A program made the position numbers and the translations under genes. From NCBI RefSeq assembly GCF_000428725.1, contig NZ_KE386791.1, positions 227,640 to 291,639 of the forward strand: 64,000 nt of DNA, written 5' to 3'. The DNA comes from Psychromonas aquimarina ATCC BAA-1526. GTDB lineage: Bacteria > Pseudomonadota > Gammaproteobacteria > Enterobacterales > Psychromonadaceae. The first letter of the stretch is position 1, and every line of letters begins with the position of its first letter. Below the pieces are notes generated by a model, which saw only the letters and a list, made by a program, of their open reading frames with translations, was not told the DNA's origin and did no database searches. Of the stretch, positions 46,133-54,912 are shown piece by piece.

Positions 46133-47797
46133 TTATTTACTAATCTGCTGCTGCGCCCACAGGGCTAGTTTCTCGCGGAAAATTTTTGCATTGTGACGGA
46201 TATCCATAGGAAAAGCCTGATGAATTAAAAACTCTTTAATACCTGCTGTCTGCGGGTGGCGGTCAGCCATAAATTTTAATTCATTAAAAAGTTTAATCGA
46301 ACTTTCCGACGGTTTGCTGATTAGTTCAATGCACAGCAGCGGTACTGTCTGTTCATTAAGCTGCACTGCAACCAGAGCACTGCGTTTAACAGCAGGGTGG
46401 GTATTAAAAATGCGTTCGCAGGGAATTGAAAAATAACTTTTTAATTCATTTTTATACACAGAATCAACAGCATGAGACTTACGGCCGCACATCCATAGTT
46501 TACCGGACTCATCGAGATAACCAAGATCACCCATGCGGTGACGTACTGCTGTGCCGTCATTGATTTTACTGGCTAGTGTTGCCTGATCTCTATGATAATA
46601 GCTTGAACTAACCTGCGGACCTTTAACCACAATTTCGCCTATCTCATAAGGGGGCAGACTAAGCTTCTCATCCCAGTTTTCAATAACCTGTTCACTGATT
46701 TTAATAATAGTGATCTCGGTTGCATCCACTGGTAATCCAACACAGATGCCGCCGCCGCTGTCGGTAATAGACTCTGTCTGCAGCAGCTGCTGACTGCCGA
46801 TTTTACTTATAGGCAGTGATTCAGTGGCTCCGTATGAATTGAGTATTTCAACTCCTTTATCAAGCAGTTTAGTAAAACGTTCAATAGAGGGCAGGGTAGC
46901 TGGTGCACCGGCCGAAATTACACGTTTAATACTGTGCAGTTTTAAGCTCTGTACTAAACCAGCCTGGCCCAGCAGCTCTATTAGTGCCGGATTGGCAAAC
47001 AGATTCGAGCACTGATATTTTTCAATGGCGGCAAATATATTATTCGGATCGGCTGTAATTGGTTTACTGGCGTCCATATCAGGAACAATGGATGCCATGC
47101 CTAGTGCCGGACCGAACAGAGAAAACAGTGGAAAAGTGGCAAGATCTGCTTCACCCGACTGTATGGCATAATCATTTTTTAACACATTGATCTGCGCTTC
47201 AAACATCGCATGGCTGTAAACCACACCTTTCGGCGTGCCGGTGCTGCCGCTGGTAAACAGAATAGCGGCCATCTGCTCCTGCTCCAGCTTAACCATCTCA
47301 TAGGGCTGCTCTGTTTTATATTTTCTCAATAAAGTTTTTAAACTGCTGCCGCCCCATAGGCCGGATCCTGCAACTGTGATGTTATGCTTAATACTTTCCT
47401 TACCCCAGCCGAATAAACGCCTTGCCAGATGGGCCTTGGGAATACCGATAAATATATCCGGCAGCGCCTCGCTAAAGCACTGTTTAAGGTTTTTAGTGCC
47501 CATACCGGGATCCACTAGTATTGGAACAATACCGGCTTTAAATAATGCAAATGTCAGGGCAAAAAAATCAATGCTGGGTGTTACCATCAGTACCGCTTTA
47601 TCACCGCTTTTTAAACCATACTGATTAAGCGCAAAAGCGATCTGATCACTGCGCCGGTTAAGTGACTCAAAGTCAATTTCCTGGTAAGTCAGTTTATTAA
47701 ACTGCTGCTTCTGAACGGCAACAGCAAGGGATTTAGGTATGTTGTCAGCAGCATCGATAAGATGTCGGCAAAGATTGGCTTGATTGATATTTTGCAT
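46133..47797 (-). CDS. oleC: OleC, beta-lactone synthetase
   Basis: Uses ATP to turn the OleD beta-hydroxyacid into a beta-lactone. 554 residues of the acyl-adenylate (ANL) superfamily with the P-loop [11 protein letters not shown] at 181-191 and later [13 protein letters not shown] and an adenylation C-terminal domain. OleC proteins are annotated elsewhere as fatty-acid CoA ligases, but the order oleA-B-C-D marks this as the synthetase. Preceded by a hairpin in the oleB-oleC gap. Confidence 0.94.
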   Translation of the reverse strand: MQNINQANLCRHLIDAADNIPKSLAVAVQKQQFNKLTYQEIDFESLNRRSDQIAFALNQYGLKSGDKAVLMVTPSIDFFALTFALFKAGIVPILVDPGMGTKNLKQCFSEALPDIFIGIPKAHLARRLFGWGKESIKHNITVAGSGLWGGSSLKTLLRKYKTEQPYEMVKLEQEQMAAILFTSGSTGTPKGVVYSHAMFEAQINVLKNDYAIQSGEADLATFPLFSLFGPALGMASIVPDMDASKPITADPNNIFAAIEKYQCSNLFANPALIELLGQAGLVQSLKLHSIKRVISAGAPATLPSIERFTKLLDKGVEILNSYGATESLPISKIGSQQLLQTESITDSGGGICVGLPVDATEITIIKISEQVIENWDEKLSLPPYEIGEIVVKGPQVSSSYYHRDQATLASKINDGTAVRHRMGDLGYLDESGKLWMCGRKSHAVDSVYKNELKSYFSIPCERIFNTHPAVKRSALVAVQLNEQTVPLLCIELISKPSESSIKLFNELKFMADRHPQTAGIKEFLIHQAFPMDIRHNAKIFREKLALWAQQQISK

Positions 47798-47835
47798 AAA
47801 TGAGTGAATATCTACCTTTAGTGTTTTTATAAACT

Positions 47836-47863
47836 TAGTGCCGTTAAGGATTTAACGACACTA
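47836..47863 (-). repeat. Hairpin between oleB and oleC
   Basis: TAGTGCCGTTAA and TTAACGACACTA pair over 12 positions with one mismatch and a four-base loop, in the 77-base oleB-oleC gap. No T-run directly behind, so RNA processing or differential stability is more likely than termination. Confidence 0.5.
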
Positions 47864-47874
47864 TAGGTGTTCAT

Positions 47875-48756
47875 TTATGGATTATCTGCCATAAATGTTT
47901 TAACCAGAGGGATCACCTCTTCAGCTGCATCTTCAAGAATATAATGACCGCAGTCAGCAAATTCATTAACAGACGCCTGGGGCATTTTTTCTTTCCAGAC
48001 ATCTAAGAAATGTTTATCAAAAACAAAGTCTTTTAGGCCCCAGCAGATAATAGTGGGGACTTTCTGCAGGTTTTGCAAACTTTTTTCGATCTCAGAAACC
48101 AGCTGATAGCTTTTATCATTAGGAAACAGTGGAATATCCTGCACAAAGCGTAAAGTTGAAATACGATTCTTCCAGGAGTTAAAGGGCATGACATAGGCCT
48201 TGCGGATATCTTTAGGCATAGGTTTACGCTTGACGCCGACATAGGAAGCAATGGACGAAAAGGCATTAAAACCGCGTACCAGTATTGTCCCTAGGCGCAT
48301 ATTACGGCAGATCCATAACGGAACAGGTAAGCTTTTGCTTTTAGGAAGGTGGAAGGCGCCGGTGTTTAAAACTACTAAACGTTTAATACGTTCAGGGTAG
48401 CGGGCCGCATATCCCATGCCGATCATGCCGCCCCAGTCATGTACAACTAAGGTGATGTTTTCTGTTATCTGCAGCGATTCCAGCAGTGCTTCTAAATCAT
48501 CAATACGAGATTTAAGCGTGTATTCATAATCTTTATCGCCGGGTTTATCAGATAAACCACAGCCGATATGATCCGGCACAATACACTGATACCGGCTGCT
48601 TAGTGCAGTCACTAAATTACGGTAATAAAAGGACCAGCTTGGATTACCGTGCACCATAACAACGGGTTCGCCGCTGCCTTCATTAAGATAGTGGTACTGC
48701 TGACCGTTACGGTCTAAATAGTTGCGTTTAAAAGGGAATAAAGTATCTAAATTCAT
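47875..48756 (-). CDS. oleB: OleB, beta-lactone decarboxylase (alpha/beta hydrolase)
   Basis: Removes CO2 from the OleC beta-lactone to leave a cis-olefin. 293 residues from the ATG at 48756, which overlaps the oleA stop region; a TTG twelve bases earlier is the alternative. Haloalkane-dehalogenase-like fold with HGNPS, nucleophile Asp107 in VVHDWGG, and catalytic His271 in CGHYI. Co-transcribed with oleA. Confidence 0.94.
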   Translation of the reverse strand: MNLDTLFPFKRNYLDRNGQQYHYLNEGSGEPVVMVHGNPSWSFYYRNLVTALSSRYQCIVPDHIGCGLSDKPGDKDYEYTLKSRIDDLEALLESLQITENITLVVHDWGGMIGMGYAARYPERIKRLVVLNTGAFHLPKSKSLPVPLWICRNMRLGTILVRGFNAFSSIASYVGVKRKPMPKDIRKAYVMPFNSWKNRISTLRFVQDIPLFPNDKSYQLVSEIEKSLQNLQKVPTIICWGLKDFVFDKHFLDVWKEKMPQASVNEFADCGHYILEDAAEEVIPLVKTFMADNP

Positions 48757-48757
48757 A

Positions 48758-49807
48758 TTACCACTCAAGTCCTAGCATCATACAGTTAAGGCCGCTGCCT
48801 ATACCTAAAAAGCTGACATTATCACCTTTTTTCAAGAAACCCTGATCATGCGCCATAGCTGCAGTCACAGGTAGAGAGACGGTGCCCATATTGCCGAGTT
48901 TCTGAAAAGTAGGAAACTCTTTATGTGCTGGAATATTTAAAGCCGCTAATACCTGTTTCTGGTTTGCCGAGCCGACCTGATGACAGATAACTTTATCAAC
49001 CTGCTCGTTGACCCAGTTTCTCTGACTTAAAAAATGTTTCCAGGTATCAAGCGCCAGTGCCACACCTTCTTTAAGCAGCGGTACGGCATTGGTGCGCATA
49101 AACTCGCGGTGCAGTTTTAAACCCACTTCCTGCAGACCCCATTTGCATAAATCATTATGCTCTGGTGCAGAAAGGTGGCTGGCGCCTAATAATTTATGCT
49201 GGCGTGAGTTTTTCAGAGGCAGAGAGCCGTCTGTTAATAAAACCGCCACTGCGCCGGAGCCGCCCGTTAAAGTAGCTAAAGACTGAGAAAAATTCTGGAT
49301 GGTCTGATTTTCCAGCATATTGTCGATAGTAATATCAACAATATGACGGGCTGATTCACAGGAAACCACTAAACCGGCTTTTATCTGGCCAAGTTCGATG
49401 CGGTTGGCAATATCCAGCATGCCCGATAAAACCCCTAAGCAGGCATTACTGATATCGTATATTGCCGTGCTGTTATTAACACCTAGCTCAGCTGCAATGC
49501 GGCAGGCCGTAGCCGGCTCATGCTGATCCCGGCAGACACCGGTATAAACAACAGCACCGACATCATTAATGTTAACACCGGTTTCATCGATGGTTTTTTT
49601 AGCCGCTTCAATAGCTCCGTCGGATAAACGATGATCTGACGGCCACCAGCGCCGTTCCTGGATGCCGGTTAAAGCTGCCAGCTGACCCATAGGGATGCGG
49701 AGTTTCTGATACAAAGGCGCAAGGCGCGACTCTAATTCGCTGCTTGAAACTGCATGCGGAGCCAATTCGTAAGCAAGGCTGTTGATAAAAACGCGTGAAT
49801 ATTTCAT
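48758..49807 (-). CDS. oleA: OleA, acyl-CoA condensing thiolase
   Basis: First step of head-to-head olefin synthesis: condenses two fatty acyl-CoAs to a beta-ketoacid. 349 residues of the thiolase/KAS III fold with catalytic Cys123 (ISNACLGVLSG), His276 (ICHQVGSANQ), Asn306 (KLGNMG) and the OleA-specific Glu97 in QHEPATA, which acts in trans as base. First gene of oleABCD. Marine relatives with this cluster make the C31 polyene hydrocarbon from polyunsaturated fatty acids. Confidence 0.94.
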   Translation of the reverse strand: MKYSRVFINSLAYELAPHAVSSSELESRLAPLYQKLRIPMGQLAALTGIQERRWWPSDHRLSDGAIEAAKKTIDETGVNINDVGAVVYTGVCRDQHEPATACRIAAELGVNNSTAIYDISNACLGVLSGMLDIANRIELGQIKAGLVVSCESARHIVDITIDNMLENQTIQNFSQSLATLTGGSGAVAVLLTDGSLPLKNSRQHKLLGASHLSAPEHNDLCKWGLQEVGLKLHREFMRTNAVPLLKEGVALALDTWKHFLSQRNWVNEQVDKVICHQVGSANQKQVLAALNIPAHKEFPTFQKLGNMGTVSLPVTAAMAHDQGFLKKGDNVSFLGIGSGLNCMMLGLEW

Positions 49808-49920
49808 TAAACTGATTTATATCTCATCTATTACTACTTTACCTATAAGAGTAAATTTTAAGCAATTAAGCATACCCTCAAATCGAGCGCGTAGGTTAAC
49901 GCAAAATCTTTGTTTTAACA

Positions 49921-49960
49921 AAGGGCTAAGTAAAAAGAATACCAGCTTTAGCCTTTTTTA
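49921..49960 (+). terminator. Plus-strand terminator-like hairpin with no obvious gene before it
   Basis: AGGGCTAA and TTAGCCTTT pair over eight or nine positions (one G-T), followed by TTTTTATTG. With no gene upstream on this strand, it may end a small RNA started in the oleA promoter region or antisense to oleA. Confidence 0.4.
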
Positions 49961-50207
49961 TTGCGTCTGCACGCATTAACAGCGCTTTATTTACAGGATT
50001 TTTGTATTAATTTCTGAATATTTTGTTTTTTTTGCAGGAAATATCATCTGTAAAACGATTTTTAATGAGTAAATAATGAGATTAGGAAATTCAGTTTTTT
50101 AATAATAGATCTCTAGAACAGTATTTTCATACTGATATCGATAACAATTAATTGTGAATGAAAATTGAGTTTATATTAAGGCAAATGATCTGCCTTGATT
50201 TTTTGTT

Positions 50208-50221
50208 TTGATTCAAGTCAA
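50208..50221. promoter_or_regulatory. FNR-like box upstream of the pilus operon
   Basis: TTGAT-TCAA-GTCAA matches 9 of 10 bases of the FNR consensus TTGAT-N4-ATCAA. It lies about 200 bases before the chaperone gene. Weak evidence alone. Confidence 0.3.
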
Positions 50222-50418
50222 TGTTTTTAGCTTGTTGCGTGTAACTGCACCATATATATTTCAGTTTTTACATTTGGTTCAATGTTTTAATGTTGTGAAT
50301 ATAAAGTCATTGACTAACGACATTCCTTTAGAGGAGTATAAATAAAAACATCAAATCAAAGTATGTGTCAGCTGAGTTTTTGCTGAGTTGTACTAAATCA
50401 GCATCGTAGGGAGTATGC

Positions 50419-51192
50419 ATGCGCAAATATTTAGCTGTTCCACTTTTAGCCCTTTCGTTAATTGTTAGTTTTTTCTCTTCCGCAAGTCTATCCGTCAAAG
50501 AACCGCGCATTGTATTAACCGATAAAAATAAAAAGGGCGAATTTAAGGTTTACAACACTTCCGACAAGACGCTCTCTTTTCGTGTCAGCTTGATTGAGAA
50601 GCAGATGGACGGTAAGGGAAATATTAAAACGGTTAGTACTTCACTGACTTCCGCTGGCGATTATGTGCGTGTCGGGCCGCGTATGGGAAAAAACATTGCG
50701 CCGAAGGATTATCAGAAGTTTCGTCTACGAGCAAAATTTTCAAAAATGCCGGAGGGGGAGTTTCGCAGTCATCTGCTGATTGAACCAATTACGCCGCCGA
50801 CAGAAGAAACAGCGCCGGGTATTCATCTAAAACCTACCATTAAATACTCAATTCCTTTAATTCTGCGTCATGGTCAGTTACAGGCCAATGTCTCCATTAA
50901 TAATGCCAGGGTCATTGTAAATGAAAAGAATCAGTCGGTAGTGCAGTTTGACCTATTAAGAGAAGGAGAGCGCTCAGTATACGGCGATGTGCAGGTATTT
51001 ATGCTGCAGGACAATAAGGAAATATTATTAACTTCCATTAACAGCCAGGCTATTTATACGGATATTAACAGCCGTAAATTTTCTATTAACCTGCAAAAAA
51101 AGCTGGAAAAAAATACTCAGCTAAAAATTCTATTTAAAGAAAATCCAGAGTTTGGCGGTGACAGCCAGGCCCAGAGTATATTAAAGATTTAA
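50419..51192 (+). CDS. Pilus assembly chaperone-like periplasmic protein
   Basis: 257 residues, signal peptide ending in SFFSSASLS. Two immunoglobulin-like domains in outline: an N-terminal domain with PRIVLTDKNKKGEFKVYNTS and SFRVSLIEKQMDG strands, and a C-terminal domain with SINNARVIVNEK. The RxxxP region of classical FimC-type chaperones is not obvious, so this belongs to the alternative (CS1-like or related) chaperones. First gene of an operon with two subunits and an usher. GGGAGT ribosome site. Confidence 0.75.
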   Translation: MRKYLAVPLLALSLIVSFFSSASLSVKEPRIVLTDKNKKGEFKVYNTSDKTLSFRVSLIEKQMDGKGNIKTVSTSLTSAGDYVRVGPRMGKNIAPKDYQKFRLRAKFSKMPEGEFRSHLLIEPITPPTEETAPGIHLKPTIKYSIPLILRHGQLQANVSINNARVIVNEKNQSVVQFDLLREGERSVYGDVQVFMLQDNKEILLTSINSQAIYTDINSRKFSINLQKKLEKNTQLKILFKENPEFGGDSQAQSILKI

Positions 51193-51284
51193 TCAATAAT
51201 GATTAATACAGCGCAGAGGGCAGATCTGTTTCATTTTTAATTGATTGTGCCTAATGCAAAAGCAACTATAAAAAGGAAATTTTA

Positions 51285-51785
51285 ATGAAAACTATTAAAG
51301 TACTAGCATTAACAGCAGCGCTTGTTTCAACTGGTGTAGTAGCGGAAACTTACACTACAACGGTTGGAGTAACTAATCTGGCTACAGCATTGAATTGGGA
51401 ACAAACAACACCACTGCAGTTTCCTAGTTTATTACTTGATGGTGCGACACCGGCAAATGCAAAATGTTATGTAGGTTATGCTTCTCCATACGATAGTGTA
51501 GGTAACAATAGATTATGCCCTGGTGATAAAAGTGCAGCAACAGAAGCAGTATTTGCGATAACAGGCACACCAAATGCGACAATCACTGTTCAGCATACTG
51601 TTACTCCTCAAACGATTGAAGGCATTACATTCTACTCTTATATTAATAGTGGTAAATCAATTGTCTTAGATAGTGCCGGAGTAGGGGCCTATAAGTTAGG
51701 AGGGCAATTACAACTTGTAGATCAATCTCTTAATACTAGTGACAGCCTTACTTTTAGTTATGACCTTGAGTTTGTTGCGCAGTAA
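51285..51785 (+). CDS. Pilus subunit, DUF4402-like, paralog 1
   Basis: 166 residues, signal peptide ending VVAE or just before ETYTTT (cleavage near 20). All-beta protein with a KC ... RLCPGD Cys pair (likely disulfide), a central FAITGTPNATITVQHT strand typical of DUF4402 and a terminal strand LTFSYDLEFVAQ. Strong relative of the next gene. Codon use is more AT-rich than its neighbours. Probably the main shaft subunit, being the first and best-translated position after the chaperone (AAGGAAATT ribosome site). Confidence 0.72.
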   Translation: MKTIKVLALTAALVSTGVVAETYTTTVGVTNLATALNWEQTTPLQFPSLLLDGATPANAKCYVGYASPYDSVGNNRLCPGDKSAATEAVFAITGTPNATITVQHTVTPQTIEGITFYSYINSGKSIVLDSAGVGAYKLGGQLQLVDQSLNTSDSLTFSYDLEFVAQ

Positions 51786-51818
51786 TTCTGTACTGGTGAT
51801 TAAGTGAGGTTATAGCTA

Positions 51819-52298
51819 ATGAAACGAATTCAATTTTTTCTTTTGCTTACAGGGTTTGTTACTGTCGTTAATGCAGAGACTTACACAACCTCAGTTAATA
51901 TTAATAACTCGGCAAAAGCACTGCACTGGTCTGAAACTACAAGTTTGCGGTTTGCTAATGTACTGTTGGATGGCGCGACACCTCTAGGAGCGCGCTGCAG
52001 TACATCTAGCAATCAGGCTGATAAAAACCGTTTATGTCCTGGTTATCGTGGTGAAGTCAGTAATGCGTTGTTTACACTTTCTGGTGAACCTAACGCACTG
52101 GTGTATGTGTTGATTGATACTAGAGCGCAGAGACGTGATGGTATTAGTTTTAAACCTGTGCTTATTCAAGGCACACAGGTGCGTTTAGATGCACATGGTA
52201 AAGGCAGCTACCAGTTAGGCGGTGAGTTAACTTTCAGCGATTATTCTGCCAGCGGCAATATCAGTTATGGTTATGATATTGAATTTTATGTGCAGTAA
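51819..52298 (+). CDS. Pilus subunit, DUF4402-like, paralog 2
   Basis: 159 residues, signal peptide ending in VVNAE. Shares with paralog 1 the start ETYTTSV, LLDGATP, the KC/RC ... NRLCPG Cys pair, LSGEPNA and the YDIEFYVQ end; the middle has diverged. May be a minor or tip subunit, though no separate adhesin domain is seen. Stops immediately before the usher ATG. Confidence 0.72.
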   Translation: MKRIQFFLLLTGFVTVVNAETYTTSVNINNSAKALHWSETTSLRFANVLLDGATPLGARCSTSSNQADKNRLCPGYRGEVSNALFTLSGEPNALVYVLIDTRAQRRDGISFKPVLIQGTQVRLDAHGKGSYQLGGELTFSDYSASGNISYGYDIEFYVQ

Positions 52299-54890
52299 AT
52301 GTTTTTAAAGAGTTTACAGCGCACTTTGTGTTGGGCACTCCTTTTATTAGGACTGCCCTTTTTAGTTTATGCGCAGGACGAACCTGAGCTGTTGTTCCTT
52401 GATGCTTATTTAGACCGCAGTGATCTCAACAGCAGTATTGAGGTAATTACCCCGGATTTTATCCTCTTTTATCTGTCTATTGATGAACTTGCCACCCTGC
52501 TGGATCTGCCCCTGACCATTGAGCCGAAGTTAAGCCTGATCTCCGGATGGTTTATCAATGAAACTAATATCGTTGATATTAATATTGATACCCTGCAGTA
52601 CAAAATAGGTGAAAAGAGTGGAACGCTAAAAAATAACGATTTTTTAAATGCTGATGATATGCTTTATATCAATAATCGGGCATTAGATCGATTATTTGGA
52701 TTACATAGTGAAATCCGCACTAACGATCTTAAAATTAATTTTACCTCTGATTTGCAGCTGCCGTATCAGGCTAAACTTGAACGTCTAACAAAACAAAAAA
52801 TGCATGCTTCTAGGCAGGGCAACAGGAAGGATGCACATTTAGTTTATGATAATTATCAGTGGCTGGGATCGCCTAATATTGATATCTCTTCGCAGCTGAG
52901 CACTTCGCGTAAAAATTATCAGCAGGAAAATTCTGATAATATAGTGTTCACCGGCAGTGCAGATATTGCTAAGCACGGCAGTGAGTTCTATTTTAATAAA
53001 CGCCAGGACGACCTGCAGATGCGCATAAAAATGTATAAGTCGCTGGCTGTCAATAACCGCAGCTGGTATTACGAATTTGGTGATGCCGGCGGTCTGGCAA
53101 ACAGTCTTAGCGGCGGGGGCGGGTTAGGTCGAGGTTTCAGTTTTCGTCAGAGCCGTGACAGTAATCAGGATTTTTCCAGCCGCCGTCTTGAAGGCAATGC
53201 CCAGCCCGGCTGGGAAGCAGAATTATACCGTAATGGTGCCTTGATTGATTACCAGGAAATTTCCGATAACGGATATTATCTGTTTGATAATGTGCCTATC
53301 CAGTTAGGGCAGAATAATTTTGTTATTGTACTGTACGGTCCGCAGGGGCAGAGAAAAGAGATTGAGGAAAGTTTTGTCGGTCACTCGTTGAAGCAGAAAT
53401 CCGGGCAGTGGACTCCAGAGTTTTCTATTATTGAGCCCTATCAGCGGGTTATTCCTCTGCATTATAAAGAAAAAAAAGGCCGTAATATAAATGCTTCGAT
53501 TAGTTACGGCCTCAGTGATCAGCTCCAGGCATCATTGGGTTGGAATGAAAAGGAGCAAAGCTACACTGAACAAAAGTACCGTTATATTAATAATGCGTTT
53601 AAAGGCAGCTGGCGGGATGTTGTTTTTAATCTTGAATCGGCTTATGAAACCACTGACAGCAATCTAAGCTACAGTGCAGAGGTGTTGTCGCAGTTCCGGC
53701 AGCATGACTGGGGAATAAACTATTTACATCAGAATGACAGTCAAAGGGATGCTTATCAAAGCATAGGCCTAAGTATGATGGGAAATCAGGCACTTATCAG
53801 CAGTCAGGATAATTATTCATTTAGTATTAATTATTTAAAACAAAACAGTGATAATTCGCTGAACTTATCGGGGCAGCATAGTGCTAATTATGAAAGCTTC
53901 AGTTTAAATAATCGTCTGGACTTTATACAGGCTAGAGATTCCCGCGAGCTTAGCGGCAATACAAGCGCTAACTATAACCTCAGCGGCAATATGTTTATCC
54001 TGGACTGGCAGTATAAGGCCTGGCCGGAGCCTAAGACCCGCAGCGTCAGTGCAAGTTACAGCCGGCGCTTTGGGAAAACCTATCTGCAGCTGCGCAGCAA
54101 TATAAATAGAATACAGAGAAACAGCGACTACAGTGCGCAGTTAAGCTGGAGTTTTAAATATTTCCGTTTAGGGACCCGCATGACGGTTGATGATCAGAAA
54201 AATTACACTATGGCGTTAACTTTTTCCACCGGTTTAGCGGTCAACGCGGAGCAGATGCATTTCAGCCGTAATACCTTAAAGAATACTGCAACCATTAAAG
54301 CGATAGCGTTTGAAGACAGTAATTACAACGGCGTGTTTGATGAAAATGAGCAGGCCGTTTCCGGTGTTCAGTTTAAGGGCAATTCAGCCTGGAAAAATAA
54401 ACAAACTGATGACCAGGGAATTGTTTATCTGCCGGAAGTGAAAACATCTTCTACGCAGTATATTGAATTTAAAGAAGACTCATTAGATGATCCTTTTCTG
54501 GTGGTGGATAAACCCTATATTGAAGTTGAAGCACATGCCGGCGGGCTTAACGAGCTGTATTTCCCTATTTACCAGACCAGTGAAATAGAAGGCGAGATTA
54601 TGCTGCGCCGTAAAGATGAAGAGACAGTTACTCAACAGGCAGTGCCTTTGCTGTTAGTTAATGAGAAGGGCGAGCAGAAAGGACGTGTGCTTAGTGAGTA
54701 TGATGGTTTTTTTGTTTTTGAAGGTGTTATTCCGGGGAAATATCGAATTGTCGTTGAACAGAATTATCTCAGGCGCAAAGGTTTTGTTTTTGATCAGCCG
54801 CTGGAAATTGATATGCAGACTAATGATGAATTAGAGGGAATTGAGGTGGGCACCTTATTTATTAGCGAAATTGAATTAGGGGCTAAATAG
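52299..54890 (+). CDS. Outer-membrane usher-like protein of a non-classical pilus system
   Basis: 863 residues starting right after the previous stop. Signal peptide ends LPFLVYAQ. An N-terminal region (about 30-160) is followed by a long beta-barrel-like part rich in Tyr, Asn and Gln (160-650) that holds a plug-like segment (GYYLFDNVPIQLGQNNFVIVLYGPQGQ at about 325-350). The C-terminal part (IKAIAFEDSNYNGVFDENEQ, and EGVIPGKYRIVVEQNYL) contains carboxypeptidase-regulatory-like Ig domains. No adhesin gene follows. The overall plan fits an usher of the CS1/alternative class, but classical usher motifs are weak, so the exact class is open. Confidence 0.72.
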   Translation: MFLKSLQRTLCWALLLLGLPFLVYAQDEPELLFLDAYLDRSDLNSSIEVITPDFILFYLSIDELATLLDLPLTIEPKLSLISGWFINETNIVDINIDTLQYKIGEKSGTLKNNDFLNADDMLYINNRALDRLFGLHSEIRTNDLKINFTSDLQLPYQAKLERLTKQKMHASRQGNRKDAHLVYDNYQWLGSPNIDISSQLSTSRKNYQQENSDNIVFTGSADIAKHGSEFYFNKRQDDLQMRIKMYKSLAVNNRSWYYEFGDAGGLANSLSGGGGLGRGFSFRQSRDSNQDFSSRRLEGNAQPGWEAELYRNGALIDYQEISDNGYYLFDNVPIQLGQNNFVIVLYGPQGQRKEIEESFVGHSLKQKSGQWTPEFSIIEPYQRVIPLHYKEKKGRNINASISYGLSDQLQASLGWNEKEQSYTEQKYRYINNAFKGSWRDVVFNLESAYETTDSNLSYSAEVLSQFRQHDWGINYLHQNDSQRDAYQSIGLSMMGNQALISSQDNYSFSINYLKQNSDNSLNLSGQHSANYESFSLNNRLDFIQARDSRELSGNTSANYNLSGNMFILDWQYKAWPEPKTRSVSASYSRRFGKTYLQLRSNINRIQRNSDYSAQLSWSFKYFRLGTRMTVDDQKNYTMALTFSTGLAVNAEQMHFSRNTLKNTATIKAIAFEDSNYNGVFDENEQAVSGVQFKGNSAWKNKQTDDQGIVYLPEVKTSSTQYIEFKEDSLDDPFLVVDKPYIEVEAHAGGLNELYFPIYQTSEIEGEIMLRRKDEETVTQQAVPLLLVNEKGEQKGRVLSEYDGFFVFEGVIPGKYRIVVEQNYLRRKGFVFDQPLEIDMQTNDELEGIEVGTLFISEIELGAK

Positions 54891-54895
54891 CCCCT
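54878..54895. terminator. Hairpin at the end of the usher gene
   Basis: AGGGGCT and AGCCCCT with loop AAAT overlap the usher stop codon, between the converging usher and tyrP genes. No good T-run on either strand, so a weak or rho-assisted terminator. Confidence 0.4.
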
Positions 54896-54912
54896 GTATA
54901 AGTTTAAGCTGA

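Larger units (their letters stand above)
49808..50418. other. 611-base AT-rich intergenic region with a terminator-like hairpin and an FNR-like box
   Basis: Divergent control region of oleABCD and the pilus operon. Visible items are the plus-strand hairpin near 49921 and the FNR-like sequence at 50208. The rest is strongly AT-rich without an ORF I would support. Confidence 0.5.
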
